Below, in pieces: positions 25,341 through 37,799 of a stretch of 64,000 bases of DNA; the first letter of the stretch is position 1; the number at the start of each line of letters is the position of its first letter. The notes under the pieces are model-generated. The model ran no database searches. It had not been told where the DNA came from and saw only the letters and a list, made by a program, of their open reading frames with translations. Made by a program: the position numbers and the translations under genes. This DNA comes from Carnegiea gigantea (Eukaryota; Streptophyta; Magnoliopsida; Caryophyllales; Cactaceae), in the NCBI GenBank assembly GCA_029747015.1, contig JAKOGI010000025.1, positions 1,851,001-1,915,000 of the forward strand, read 5' to 3'.

Positions 25341-28300
25341 TCAGGAAAAGTAATGTACCCGCAGAAGAGTCAAATTAGCCGAAGTATAGGTTCCTGGAAG
25401 CCTATCATGCCAAGCACCAAGCACCGGAAGAGGGTGACCTTCAGTTGTAAAGATATAATTCCGGCCAACTAGAAATGAGTCATCAAAGAGAAGATACAGG
25501 TATTTGCATCTGCACATAAGATGAAGTGTTGTTAGGGATTTCCATGTGCCTAGAATAAAACAAAAGGGTTAACCTTTTCCGTGTTGCAAGAACGAAGTAC
25601 AATCATACGTCTCAGCAAGGAAGAAACTGTGCTGATGGTCTTCCAATTCCATGGTTGTCACATCTCGAACACTTGCAAAACCACCTTTGACTTTGGCGTA
25701 CGTATTCAAGGCCCTTGCCATTGATTTACCCACTTCTAGATACCACGGATCTGTGTGCATAAAACATGATTTACATAGTAGAATTGATAATCGCAACATG
25801 ATATGATCAGGTTCAATGACTGGCAATTTTGTTCCAATAATCTCAACAACTCCGAGAAAATCACAGGTACCTAAAAACTCGACCAATTGGAAAGCAGACT
25901 CAAGTGTGTATAGTTGCGTAGTATGGAGTTCGCAAGAAAACCAGAGGATACTAATCATCTGCATAAGATTGAGCTTTACGAAGGGGAAAATAGATGGAAA
26001 TGCATAATTTTGTTGGGGAAAAGGCTAGGCTAGAAGTGACAACAAATTGATGGAAGCACTGGTAGAGCTGCAGGCACCGTAGTTCTGCAGTTATGTAAAG
26101 CAGGCTATTCGCACCAGAATGTGGGAGGTACTCCTAATCCTCTAAAATAGGAATAATTAAGACTCAATTAGTCACATGCAGCAGTTTTCCATTACAATTA
26201 TCAAGTTACCAAATACTCCTAATCCCTGTTTCATGTCGTGAAATTCATAAATCATTTTGAACTTACCGGGAAGAACAGACAAAATGTACATGCATTGTGG
26301 ATGATGTTGATCTAAGTCAGGACATACTAGAGATCTGATGAGTAACCCACCTTTGGTTGCCTGATATAGGTAGAATGTAGATTCTGCCAATTCTGGACGC
26401 AAAGGATAATATTTTTCTGTAGGATGCAGCATTTGACGGTCAAGCAGATACCTGAAACAATTTAAGGTACTCGGTTCCTATTTCCCAGCGAAAAATAAGA
26501 CATAGCTCTAAGCTCAAGTGGGCGAAAGAGGAGACTACTCCTTCGATGATACCTCTCTGGAAGAACTCCAAATATTTGCCAAACCTTAAAAAATTCGCGA
26601 TGGGATGAATTTGCAGCTGCAATGTCACCAACGAGAACCTGTGTATCATAACAAAAGCAACCACATCACATAAGTCACATGTCTAGCCCGGAAATTAGCA
26701 CTTAGCGCCATTTGGAATTTACCTGTAGCCCAGGCCAAAAAGCTTGGAGGCTCGTCAGTTGCCAATACGTTGCATGCCCTGTCCTCATATCAGCTTCATG
26801 GTACCTAAGAATTAAAAAATCAGACAACCATGACTTCTCCGTTTCTTTTATGCTACAAAGTTTCTTAGTCATTTTAGATTACAACAGAAGCAGAAACTTT
26901 CAAACTAATGACCTGTTTTCTTCAACTAATTTATCAACACTCCTAATATATCTAGATTTCATATACTCCCACATTTCATATCCAGGTTTATCCAGAATGC
27001 AGAAGTAATGTAACTCAAATTAACCAGATTCATACCAATTTTAATAGTATTTTTTTTCCCTATATTGTAAATGAAACAGAAAAGTAGCTCCCAACTGATA
27101 GAACATGCTATAACCAACACAAACACTGCCCCAACCCTGGTGTCAAGCTGCCAAAGAAAGATTTGAAGGTTTCAAATTGTATGCAGTCTCATCCTTACGA
27201 ACAAAGAATATGCTTCCAAGAAAAACCAACAACCAAAACCAGTCAAAAATGCTTTGAAGGAATTGAAGCATATGGGGAAGAGAATTTGAGAAAAACTAGA
27301 GGGAAGGCGATAAAGACAAATAAGTATAAATTAAAAGACCCCATGGTAATTATAAACGCAGAGTAAGACAGAACCAGTTAAAAAGGTCCTTATATAAGGT
27401 CCACCAGAGCCTAAGAAAAACAATGGGAGGCAGTAAAATACCATGGACCATATCTGAAGTATTTCTGGACAGCAACATAAGCAGCATGAAACATCCTCCA
27501 GTACTCCTCATTTCCAAAAAGAACATATGCTTTGACTAGATACTCATAGAATGAATCAACACCTACATGACAGTTGGTACCAGAGCATTTCAGTGACATG
27601 AAAGCTTATCTATAGACAGAACCTTCAATACAAGCAGAGAAGTAGCGGCTGTGACAAGCAATTGACCACTTACCAGCGCCAATTCCAGAAGAATATTCTA
27701 TCCATTCCCCAGTCACAACATCCAGTGTGGTTCCTAGTAGATTCAGAGAACTTCTCATGCTCCATAACTTTCGGAGAGCACGCAGAGCTGCAGCTTCATA
27801 TTGCCGATTACCAGTCAATCTAGATAATGCTCCCATCTCAAGAATTAAGGATCCTGGCACGAATATACGATAGTAATGAATATCTGTTCACAAATTTTCC
27901 AAATTTCTCTACGACTACAATGGAGGAAAATCTCACCGCAACCAGATGTGCTTGTTTCCGTTGTCTCATTCTCCATGACCCCATACTGTTCACAGAATTT
28001 TGCATTGATCCTGAGTCATAAGTCCCTTTTTTAACAAAAACAATGGACCATCTTACTTGACAAGCAGCGGCAAAGCATGACTACAACCTATTTGTTGAAA
28101 AACAAGCTAACAACTTGCAGGGTTTGAACTTTCAGACAAGTCAGTCAAATGCAAGTAATATGAGTGGTTCCTTCCATACAAGAGAAATGAGGAGATTTAG
28201 GGGAGTTGGCAGCATGGCTCTGAGGCACTTAAGAAGATACAAGATGAAAGAACTAAATCTGATCGGATATCATATCATATGCTACAATGTCACTGGCACT

Positions 28301-29649
28301 AGCTATTACCTTTAGATTGATCCATGCATATGGTAATTCAGTTGGTGTATTAAATGCAGGTAAGAAGCGTCGTCCCAAGTCTTCAGCTAGAAGCAGCAGC
28401 TGGTTCTTGTAAGTTCCTTGAGTGAACCTGTTTCTAGAATCAATTGCAAGCATATGAGCAGAAACAAGTCCCCCAAGAACTCTTATGTTGCACTACAGAA
28501 TGTGGTCAAGAGAAGAAGAACAATTAATACCATTTCAAATCACACTACTTTGAAAAAATGTAAGGCCTACTGAGATAAATTGGCTGAATTTTGTAAGAAA
28601 TACATAATGGAAAATATTAGCAAATTCAGACAACTAGTTGATCACTTTCTTATTCACATGGATAACTAAGAATCCATCTCCTTAAACAAATGGTCAACAG
28701 CCAGAATAGGATACCTCAAACAGATTCACCCTTGCATCTACGTCAAATGATAGATTGTCAGAAAGCCATAGAACTCCTCTTTCAAACTCTGTAATGTTAC
28801 CCATAATGAGAAGGCTGAAATAAAACATGATTTCCACAGTGAAAAACAATGCCAAGACACCTCTGGTTAAAAAGTACACAACCAATTCACTCATTCTCAA
28901 CAACTGCAAAAATACCTGGATAATGACTCAATCAGTGTGAGTGCAGAACCGTTATAATCTTGTGGCAAGTGTTCTAACTGAAATCAGAACGATAATCACC
29001 CCCGTAAGGAGGAATCAACAAAAAAGTTACTCCAATTTTTCACAAAAAGATAAAGAACCTCACATTCAGATTGCCCAGCTCACTGAGTGAGTTGGTGAAA
29101 GTTTTTGTAAGAGGTTTCAGCTCATCATGCTGCACAAAATACAAACCGGGTTTACTATTGTGTTAGGGGAATGAAGCAAAACCACAGCTCTTGTTCTTGT
29201 GATGAATACAAACCGGGAACGCATATTTGATGTAGTTGTCATATGCATGATAGAACCTGAAAGGAAGAAGTAAGGGCACAAACTTCAAAGAAGAACCATT
29301 AATTGAAAGTCATGATGCATCATCCCTGAACATATTCTCAAACCATTTTGATTGGAATTAGAGGCACAATAGGCTGGGATTAAGCTCAATACAGCAGTAG
29401 CTAAACACAGTTTGTAATACCCATTAAGCAGCAAAGATCAATCACGATGAAAAACCAGCAATTTAACCAGAGATTGACCCAAATGAGCAAGGATGAAAGA
29501 AGAGGGACTTACATATGACGGACTTTCTCTTTCATGACCATCTTCTTATGGGCAAGGTAGAAATCTGGGTTAGACAATGAGATGTTGACAAGGGTAGTAG
29601 AAATTACCAAAATTGTTAAACCCCATGTTCTCAAATCTTTGGAAAGCAT
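25341..29649 (-). CDS. MNS5: EDEM/MNS5-type class I alpha-mannosidase (GH47), fourteen exons
   Basis: Plant MNS4/MNS5 trim mannose from misfolded glycoproteins in the ER and mark them for ER-associated degradation. Exons are 29649-29513, 29256-29214, 29129-29064, 28977-28916, 28814-28715, 28492-28310, 27985-27937, 27853-27674, 27562-27442, 26804-26723, 26638-26553, 26451-26351, 25750-25609 and 25509-25341. All joins are GT-AG and in phase, giving 506 residues. A hydrophobic N-terminal anchor (about residues 9-30) should place the enzyme in the ER. GH47 landmarks in order are HDELKPLT, NGSALTLIESLS, NLFECNIRVLGG, YGVMENETTETSTSGCGSL, TTLDVVTGEWIEYSSGIG, PLRPELAESTFYLY and HQHSFFLAETCKYLYLLF, including the conserved acidic residues. 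The C-terminus ends soon after the GH47 core, so it may be slightly shorter than relatives or have a missed last exon. Confidence 0.94.
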
Positions 29650-30212
29650 ATCTTTTTAGGTCAATCCAAATCCCTTGATTTCAACAAGGCAGGAGAGAGA
29701 GAGAGAGATGGTGATGAAGACAATCAAGGGAAAACTGGGGTAGCTGGTGTATACAAGGATTGGATCAATGCCAATATTTAATGAAGATCCATTAAAAAAC
29801 TGGGATCTTGGTTTGTGATAATAATCTCAGGATTTCAAATTTGCGATTTCTACTGGGAATTGCTGTTCTCACCTATGCTGGTTATTATTGGACCTGATAC
29901 GTGCACTCCCAATCACAAATTGACACGTGGATAAACGAAAGTATTGAGTTTTCTGGGTTTCAGATTACTGCCTCGTGTATTTGTGTGCTACTGTACTGTT
30001 GTCCCAATCAACTCTGGTTGGTTGTGATTTGTGAATGATTTTTCGTTTTTTTAGTGGGAGCACTTATACAATGATTACTATCTGGTAGGTTCAGTGGACC
30101 ATATACAGGGCAAAAGAGATGAAAGTTAGGTCTTGTTTAGGCTTCAGGTACAGTTGTATGATTGCTTCTTCCTTGCAAGGATTTCATCAATTTACGATCG
30201 GTAATCAATATA
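29650..30212. promoter_or_regulatory. promoter region of the mannosidase gene
   Basis: The 5' leader next to 29649 contains a short GA repeat (gagagagagagag at about 29694). No convincing TATA box was placed. No other gene is visible before the SINE relic. Confidence 0.4.
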
Positions 30213-30358
30213 GATTGATTTAAGTAATTTGACAGTTATTTTTCTTGAATAAGATCTCGTATTTGAGTCTTGTAAATGAAAAAAAATATAATGGGAGAGT
30301 TCTACTTCTTATTGGGTTAATAATAATTTAACTCCTATGAAATGAAGGTTTCAAGACC
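30213..30358 (+). mobile_element. tRNA-derived SINE relic
   Basis: The A-box-like tttaagtaatttgacag is followed by the B-box-like gtatttgagtcttg and then by gagagttctacttcttattg. This is the best preserved of three related copies in the window (others at 21520-21635 on the minus strand and 22441-22580). Confidence 0.55.
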
Positions 30359-30434
30359 AAAAAAATCAATAAATAATCATCTTTTTGGTAATATTCATTA
30401 GCGTTATTGATCTAATTGCTTTTGCCAACTCAAT

Positions 30435-30655
30435 GTGTTGATCCAATACGCACTACAACGTAGCTGATTACATTAAGAGCAAAATCCTCACTGCGAAGAG
30501 CCGTGAGCTGCTGATTGCCACAGGTGAGGAGTGTAAATGTTGTATGGTATCAAATCAGCAAATTCTAAGACTCAGCGTTACAGTGCCTTGTGTAGGTACC
30601 TATGTTGAGAACCTTGCTTTGGCAAGAATAGTTGCGCCCCCCCCCCCCCCCCCAA
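30435..30655 (+). pseudogene. F-box gene fragment (3' end of FBA-type gene)
   Basis: This aligns with the last 220 bases of the intact F-box gene downstream (33005-33225). Shared landmarks are tacaacgtagctga, agcngtgagctgntgattgc and tgttgagaacctt. The reading frame is lost and the fragment ends in a run of about 16 C residues where the intact gene has gctcccccaac. It is a decayed duplicate with no start or F-box. Confidence 0.75.
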
Positions 30656-31228
30656 TCAGACCCTTTCAAAGGAATGCCACGAATAGACAATCAACGAACT
30701 CTATTGTCCAAGGCTACGCGGTCAGCTTTCTTTGATTCTGTACAATTTGTAGCTTTGAAGTTTGACTATCTTCTAGTGTGATCATGTACTTTTCTGTATG
30801 ATAAGCCAGCGGTTTTCACCTACATATGTTGCTGTGGTCAGGTCGGGTTGGTAAGTATTCTATCACTGTACCTCATGTTCAATGTCAGAATTGTTTCGTC
30901 CTTACTGATGCCCCCCTTTTCTTGTTGGCATTCACTAACTGCCATTTCTCTTGCTGTGAAGCCAATGGATGGATTGCAGGTGGGATAACCATGGTTCTAC
31001 AATAGCTCGGATACAAGCCGAAATGACAGTCTAGACCTGTCATTTTGATTGACATTTTTGTGGCACCATCTACTATTACAGACACTATAATTTTAAACAA
31101 GACATATGTTCTTTTGATCTCATGTATTAGATTGGTGTCAAGTCTGTTTATCTAAAATGGTTTGTGTAACATATAGACTAGCAAAATGTGTGAAAAGATA
31201 TTTTCATAGCCATGGTATACTACCCGTG

Positions 31229-31320
31229 ACATTGCTGTTTGGGTGATGAGGGAGAATGATTGGGCTAAAGAATGCCAGACAGGATCCATGCCTGAATTAT
31301 TCTGCTATCTACTTGGAGAA
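31229..31320 (+). pseudogene. second F-box gene fragment (middle of FBA domain)
   Basis: The sequence gtttgggtgatgagggagaa and the following tgattgggctaaagaatg match the broken F-box gene at 34928-35010 (WVM-ENDWTKEW in protein terms), including ttctgctat further on. In a normal gene this part lies 5' of the segment found at 30435-30655, yet here it lies 3' of it. The two pieces are therefore rearranged or come from different duplicates. Confidence 0.7.
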
Positions 31321-31689
31321 GCACTTCGAGTCCATTGCTGTGTCACCAAAACACTCGATTCGAGTTCATTCTTTTAACGGAGTGGAGTAATTTTGGGATT
31401 ATTGTAATTTGGTAGGCTAATGTGTAACAAACAAGGCAAAGTACAGTTGTTGAATATAGAGAGATTTATAAGTTGGATTTGTTGAAAAGCACATAATCAC
31501 ATACTAACTTTCCTATATGATAATTAGAATAAACTCTTCACATATTCATAAATAAAAACTATGAAATCCAAATCTCCTGCCGAAGGTGTTGGTGGTGGGA
31601 TTATAGATGACACTCTAATACTGTCACTCGTGAAAAAACTCATTCTAATACGTACTAATTGTGAAAATCTATATCACCATCCATTTGAA

Positions 31690-31930
31690 ACGACTTGAAG
31701 GAGTACAGATCAGAACCTGTAAAAAGTCCAATCGTGAATAAATACTTCCACGATGAAATTTCAAAATCATCTACTTCAACTAATTTTAATCAATTTCGAT
31801 CTACTTCAATTTACTTCAAAAGACATATTACTTCGATTACGTCAGTCCGCTTTTACCAATCTCAATACGCTTCCTTCGTTCACCAGCCCACATTTTCCAA
31901 GGCCCTTATTATGAATAAAAGTCTCCAATC
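31690..31930. repeat. possible fragment of the GTTCTTTTCGTGGG MITE family
   Basis: The interior words acttcaactaattttaatcaa and ctacttcaatttacttcaa resemble the interior of the element at 46580-46786 (acctacttcaacaaacttcaa). No terminal inverted repeat is visible, so this is at most a fragment. It lies in the promoter of the intact F-box gene. Confidence 0.3.
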
Positions 31931-32096
31931 TTGAACAAGTCTTCATTGATCTTCTCGTCAATTCTCAATCTACACTCTTAACGCATGCAGTAATCCCAAA
32001 ATGCGATCACCACTCTCTCTCTTAGCGAGATACTTTCCGATTGATCCCCACAGTCGAATCGCCGGAGAAGAGCTCCAGCGCGGAGGGGAGAGAGAA

Positions 32097-33242
32097 ATGT
32101 CGGACATTCTTCCATCGGAGTTGTGGACGGAAATACTCGTTCGACTCCCGGTACGATCTCTACTTACTCTGAAATGTGTTTCCAAATCCTTTCTGTGTTT
32201 AGTCCAAAACCCTAATTTCGCGAATCTGCACTTCTCGCGATTTAACAGCCTCAATTCTGAGTCGAATGACTCTGATCTCTTGCTCCTAGAACGATCCGTC
32301 TCATTTACTGTATGCCGTGGTGATACATCAACGAAAAAGTGGGAATTTACGATTTCAATTGACGGTGGTGACGATGTGGTAGGGTATGTAAATGGGCTGC
32401 TTTGGTTGCACAGGTTCAATTCTTCAATCAAGTATATGTTGCTGTGCAATCCATCGATTAGGAAGTGTTTGTTGATCCCCCCGTCCCCTGCTTCTCATCT
32501 TGGTCGAACTGATGTGGGTTTTGGGTATGATCTTCTTAGTGATGATTATAAGGCTGTGGTGATTGTGCATATTGGGTCTGATGAATACAATTTCCAATTC
32601 CTATCTCGTACATTGGTTGAGGTATATAGCCTCAAGATGGGGTCTTGGAGGAGCATTGGGATTGATCTTGTTTCTGGGGAGTGGTATTTGGGAAAGAGTG
32701 TTTATGCTAATGGGGCTGTGCACTGGATGGGGGGTCGCTATAGGGGTGAGAATTTTTTGGGTTCAAAGTTGCATGATTTTTCCCATGTCATCTCATTTGA
32801 TCTGGGTACTGAGGTTTTTAGCTATAGAGACTTGCCAAAAACCGATGTGGATGAGGCTTATGGTTGTCCCCTGAAATTGCTTTTATCAATTCATGGATCG
32901 CTCGGACTGTTGTACCTTTCTTGGAGATACATTTGTGTTTGGGTGATGGAAGAGAATGGTTGGACTCAAAAATACATGATGGAATCATCATCTATGTTCT
33001 ATGACTATTTGTCCAATTTGAATTACAACGTAGCTGAGCGAATTAACAATGCAGTCTTCTGTGAGAAAAGCAGTGAGCTGGTGATTGCAGCAGATAAGGA
33101 CGGTATTATATCGTACAACATCGAAGCAAAGGAGTATAAGATTAGACATTACTGTGTGACTTACGTAGGTAAATATGTGGAGAACTTGCACTGGAAAGAA
33201 TTGCTCCCCCAACCGTGGCGCATTCGAAGGAGCCAAGCATAG
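32097..33242 (+). CDS. FBA-type F-box protein, intact and intronless
   Basis: F-box proteins are substrate-recognition parts of SCF ubiquitin ligases, binding SKP1/ASK through the F-box. Starting at the Met in a purine-rich context (gagagaaATGtcgg), the protein has 381 residues; an in-frame upstream ATG at 32001 would add 32 residues without family similarity. The F-box spans about residues 4-45 (LPSELWTEILVRLPVRSLL, then KCVSKSF). The rest is an F-box-associated domain with the usual landmarks VGYVNGLLWLHR, LCNPSIRK, VGFGYDLLSDDYKAVVI, GSWRSI and CVWVMEENGW. Related broken copies lie on both sides, so the gene belongs to a local duplicate cluster. Its target is unknown. Confidence 0.93.
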   Translation: MSDILPSELWTEILVRLPVRSLLTLKCVSKSFLCLVQNPNFANLHFSRFNSLNSESNDSDLLLLERSVSFTVCRGDTSTKKWEFTISIDGGDDVVGYVNGLLWLHRFNSSIKYMLLCNPSIRKCLLIPPSPASHLGRTDVGFGYDLLSDDYKAVVIVHIGSDEYNFQFLSRTLVEVYSLKMGSWRSIGIDLVSGEWYLGKSVYANGAVHWMGGRYRGENFLGSKLHDFSHVISFDLGTEVFSYRDLPKTDVDEAYGCPLKLLLSIHGSLGLLYLSWRYICVWVMEENGWTQKYMMESSSMFYDYLSNLNYNVAERINNAVFCEKSSELVIAADKDGIISYNIEAKEYKIRHYCVTYVGKYVENLHWKELLPQPWRIRRSQA

Positions 33243-34048
33243 ACAGTTCATGGACTTCGGAGAAAAATTTGAAGGGGGAGGCTGTCATCACGTGATCCTT
33301 TTTGTCCATACTCCACAGCTAGCTTTCTTTTGCTTTGTAGAGATGCACCTAGTTTATATATGACTTCCTACTTTCTGGCTAACGTTTATGACATCATGTA
33401 CTCGTATGTAAGAATGCAATGCTTTTCACCTACATACGTTGCTGTGGTTGTATAACATACTGCTATTACTTGTGAAATGCTTAAGGACCCTTGATTAAGA
33501 GAGGTTGGTTTTGTGACAAATTTATAATGTTGTCAAACACTTATGGAAGTTTATATTCCTGTCGATCGCTTGTAATCCTAAGGTACTGCCATATATTCCA
33601 TTGAAGATGGAAAAGAGGCTTGGGAGGCAGAAGGGGCGCGGGGCAGGGGTGGGGGGTCGGGCGAGGGTTAGCTGAGATGATATTGTGGAATCCTTCAAGA
33701 CTTCAAGTACAAGATGATAATCAGAACAAAAGTTGAATGATCTGTCAATTTTAGATTAAAAAGTATCTGAATAAAGTGATCAAGCGATAGGAAGATCTAG
33801 TATTCTGATATGTGGGGCACTATCAATGGACATAAAATGTTACAGCAAGGGGCAAGTATAAGATGCTGTCCTACGCCTAATTCCTAAAGGCCAGCCAAAC
33901 ACTCTTATCTCTGTCTTCAATTCCAATATATGGTAATTGAACCTAAGCTAAGCCAAAAACTCTCTCTCTATTTAAAATAAGTGTCTATCCACTCTAAAAC
34001 TACCGTAGGATCGCCGGAGGATTCCACCGGCGACGAGGAGAGAGAAAA
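33243..34048. other. spacer between two F-box copies
   Basis: This contains the 3' flank of the intact F-box gene and the 5' leader of the broken one. A GC-rich patch near 33620-33670 (ggggcgcggggcaggggtgg) is the only notable feature. No other gene is seen. Confidence 0.5.
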
Positions 34049-35210
34049 ATGTTGGAGCTTCTTCCACCAGAGCTGTGGACGGAAATACAGGTTCGACTTC
34101 CGGTACGAACTCTGCTCACTCTCAAATGTGTTTCCAAATCCTTTCTTTCTATCATCCAAAACCCGAATTTCCCTTATCTGCACTTCTCCTGCTTTAACAA
34201 CAGTTATTCTGAGTCAAAGAACTCTGATCTTTTGCTCTTGGAACATTTCAGTGATACGCAGTTAGGAGTGTGCCGTGGCAATATATTGACCAAAACTCTG
34301 GAATTTGAATTTGGGAAAAATTAGCATGATGTTGTGGTGGGTTATGTAGATGGGTTGGTTTGGCTGCATAGGTTCAAGTATGGTGGTGCTATTCTTTTTA
34401 ATCCTTCAATTAGGCGATACTTCTTTATCCCCCATTCCCGTACTCTCAACCTTGGCTGCAATATTGTGGGTTTTGGGTCTGATCCCCTGACCGATGATTA
34501 TAAGGCTGTGGTAATTGTGCTCGGTGCATTCGATCCATCCAATTTTAAATTCCCAGCTCAATCTGAACCTCTCACATGGACGGAGTTGTTCAGCCTTAGG
34601 AAGGGGTCTTGGAGGAGCCTTTGGGATTAATGTTATTTCACAAAACTGGGCTTCGGGTATGGGAGCGAAGAATGTTTATGCCAATGGGGCCATACACTGG
34701 TTGGCGTGGAATACTGTGAATAATCCTCCCTATTTTCTAGATTCTTGCGCTGTGTGCTTTCATGTCGTTTCATTTGATTTGGGTACTGAGGTATTTAGAT
34801 TCAGAGAACTGCCAAAAGTCAATGAAGATGACAATGAGTATGATAACCCTTTTGAGAGGACGGTCAAATTGCCTATGACATACCGTGGATCGTTTGCAGT
34901 GTGCTATATCTCTGGATTTCACATCTGTGTTTGGGTGATGATAGAGAATGATTGGACTAAAGAATGGATGATAGATTCAAGCCATGAGTTCTTCTGCTAT
35001 TTATCCAAAGTACGTTTCAATAATCATGTTTACTTTAACGATGCAATATTCTCTGGGACCACTGGTGAGCTGTTGATTGATACCGATAAGGAAGGTGTGA
35101 TATCATACAACTTCAATACCTGCCATTATACATCACATAAAGGGGTGAGCTGCATAGGTATGTATGTGGAGAACTTAAGTTGGAGAGAATTGCTGACCTC
35201 CATGGCATAA
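34049..35210 (+). pseudogene. broken FBA-type F-box gene (stop codon plus frameshift)
   Basis: This copy is closely related to the intact F-box gene upstream. It begins with an F-box (LPPELWTEIQVRLPVRTLL). An in-frame TAG at 34322-34324 falls after EFEFGKN, and the frame then resumes unchanged with VVVGYVDGLVWLHR. Near 34619, in GSWRSL, an extra base shifts the frame; the remaining FBA domain continues in another frame (YANGAIHWLAW, HVVSFDLGTEVFRF, CVWVMIENDW) to a normal stop at 35210. The rest of the coding region is well preserved, so inactivation looks recent. Sequencing error is a possible alternative for either lesion. Confidence 0.88.
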
Positions 35211-36240
35211 CATCCCTCTACAAGTAGCTATGGATAGATAATGTATGGACTCTAATTTGTAGGGAAGGGGTGCCAACAACATTGTCCTGCAATCTTTTTT
35301 GGCTTCATGTCATGGTCAGCTCTCTTGTGACAATGTACAATTTGTGACTACCCAATTTGACTTGGTACTATGATTTCCAGCAAATCCTCATGTATATGAG
35401 AATTTAATACTTTTGATATGTTGCAATGGTCCGGCCTTGGATTTTGTAATCTAGTCTCATTTTTCCTGCATTGTCCGGCCTTGGATTTTGTAGTCACACC
35501 CTTCATTAGCACTCTCTCAAATTTAGCATCTCATATTCTGCTGCCTGTAGAAAGTCTTCACTTGGTTGAAGCTCTTGACCCTGGTTTTTATCCCAACATG
35601 TTATCGGTTAGTTAGGAAAGATGATGATGACTGCATCTACAGAATGTGTATGCATTTTGAACTTCTTCAACTGGCTGTGCAAAAGTGTCCTCTCTGGTTT
35701 TCCTCTGGAAATTTGCTGAGAAATAGGTGCTCTGCTGATTTATGGAGATGTTTTACTGCAGGAAGCGTTGATACATACAACTTCGTTATTTAGAATAAAA
35801 AGAAAAAAAAAAAGGGGAGATGCTATGTGCTGTACATTTCTTCGATCGACATTGGAGTTAATCATTATCAATATCAGTTTTAATGCATATGATAGCATTC
35901 TAGGGTGTTATAAATCTTGAAACTAGAGATGACTGGCTAGGGTTGAGTTGTATCTTGATAGAATGGCCAATCAGGATTAGCAGTGTCGCGGTACTGTTTG
36001 TACAAAAGTGGCTCGTTGGAGAAGAGGGTGACGGGGTATAAGTATGTATGAAAACACAACGACAAAGAAGTCTAATTTTGTGGTTCTTCCCCTTTTTTTC
36101 AGCCCTTCTGTATTAACTGCAGCCTAGCTTTCATCCCATTCTGTTTTACCGGTATCTAGACTGATCACCCATTTTCTGGTTCTGAGCGACAGACTTCTGT
36201 AACACAGCAGTGTGACTTAGGGCTTTGATACAGACCATGA
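35211..36240. other. 3' flank of the broken F-box gene
   Basis: At 35428-35497 the word gtccggccttggattttgta occurs twice, 47 bases apart, a small tandem duplication. Open frames at 35418-35793 are short and unrecognised. An A-rich run lies at about 35797-35815. Confidence 0.5.
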
Positions 36241-37157
36241 AGTGAAGATCTCATTTACTCACTACTTAGCTCGTCACAGACACCCAATTCTAAGCACATC
36301 AGGTAACCCTGTCATAGAAAGAAGCTGCAGCGATATGAATAAAGACAGAATTTCTGACGTCCATGATAACTTACACCATCACCTATCCTTGCTGGTGTCG
36401 ATTCATTGGTTGTTTGTACGATCCTGTGTGTATGAATATCATGTTGTGCAGAAAGTTGTGGCGATTGTGCATTCTCATTTGTGTTCAATTGACGGCGAAT
36501 CTAAACAACAACAACAACACCAAATTCTTCCTACCAGGTCCATACATATGCATCTCGTAGGCAATCTTGAGAAATTTCTTTTATCTTACGCACATCTTGA
36601 ATGAATGACTGAGAAATGAGTGATTGACATAACTTTTTGTAAGGAAGGCATCAAACAGTTCATCTCCAATGCCCAAATGATGTTCTTTTGACAAGAAGCC
36701 ACAAAATCAAACATGCGAGATATTTTAGTTGTATTCTTGTTAGTTTAGAGTTTGCAGGGCATAAGATCTGTTAGCCTAACCTTCTTGCATACTCGGTCCG
36801 AGATTTTGTAACACATGCTGTAATTCACTTTCCTCAGTATCACTGTTTGGTTCAGTATTACATCATGTTCTGCATATGCATCTACGAAGCTCCTCACTTG
36901 TTTCTGTGCTCTGACCTAGCTTGAGCATAGGTTTTGGGGATACATCAAGATACAGCAAAGAGGAAGAATCAGCGTGATTGCTGTAAAACTCTAAAACACA
37001 ACTGAATTCAGAGGTCAGGTTGTCATGGCTGCAAGGTGGATATGTTCCGATTTTTCTTGACTAGTGTCAATTTTTTTAAAGAAAAATTTTATGAAGGTAA
37101 GCTTTTCACTTGTACGAGAGAAAGGGGTAAACAATCCTCGCAATGGGCGAAATTTAA
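36241..37157 (+). repeat. 0.9-kb direct repeat, copy A
   Basis: From agtgaagatctcatttactc to caatcctcgcaatgggcgaa this region matches copy B at 37963-38885 along nearly its whole length. There are scattered substitutions, small indels and a short CAACAA expansion at 36508-36519. It contains no conserved open frame, and its two 120- and 65-codon frames are not kept in copy B. Its identity is unknown to me. Confidence 0.88.
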
Positions 37158-37799
37158 AGCTCCAACCTCCCATGGAATATATTTATAATTTATCCAAGAA
37201 AAATCAATTTGAAGCAAGATTATATTGGAAGTTAATAGCCAAATTAGACTATTGTATCAGTATCAAGTAATGAGAAAATTATGAAGAAACTCAACAACGA
37301 TGCCAAATGATGGCAAATATTTCTTCGTCTCACTGTATTTACATGGGTTGATAAAACACGTATGTTGATGGTTTAGTTGAAAAAATTCACTGCCGATAAT
37401 GCCCTTAGCTTGTTAAGAGTAAGTGCGTCATGATATTGACCAACTATGGATGAATGTCATGTAATAGGCTCATTAGACATTGGAAAGACACATTTGTGTT
37501 TTCTAAAGTCGTTAATTACTGTTAATTTTTCATTTTGAAAATTGTTGCTCTTTGCGAGGGCAAAGAAGTCATTAATCACCGCCTTTTCATAGTCATCTGT
37601 GTCAATACAAAACAACGCGTTTTTACGCACAAGCCACCAAAACTTCGTCGCTCTGAAATCTTGCTAAGTACTCAACATAATTGGCAGACTCGCCATAACT
37701 CACTCATTCTCTTAGTCAGTTACTCAACTCACCGCCGATGGAGTCTAACCATGAAATCGCCGGAGGAGATCGCCGGCGAGGAATAGGAGAGAGAGAGAA
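37158..37799. other. spacer between repeat copy A and an F-box fragment
   Basis: This is unique AT-rich sequence. The end near 37735-37799 (gccggaggagatcgccggcg, then gagagagagaaa) resembles the 5' leader of the broken F-box gene at 34010-34048, so the duplicated F-box segment begins here. Confidence 0.6.

Noticed and set aside
32001..32096. Upstream in-frame ATG extending the F-box protein by 32 residues
   Set aside because: The related copies start at the second Met (MLELLPPELW in the broken copy) and the extension has no conservation.
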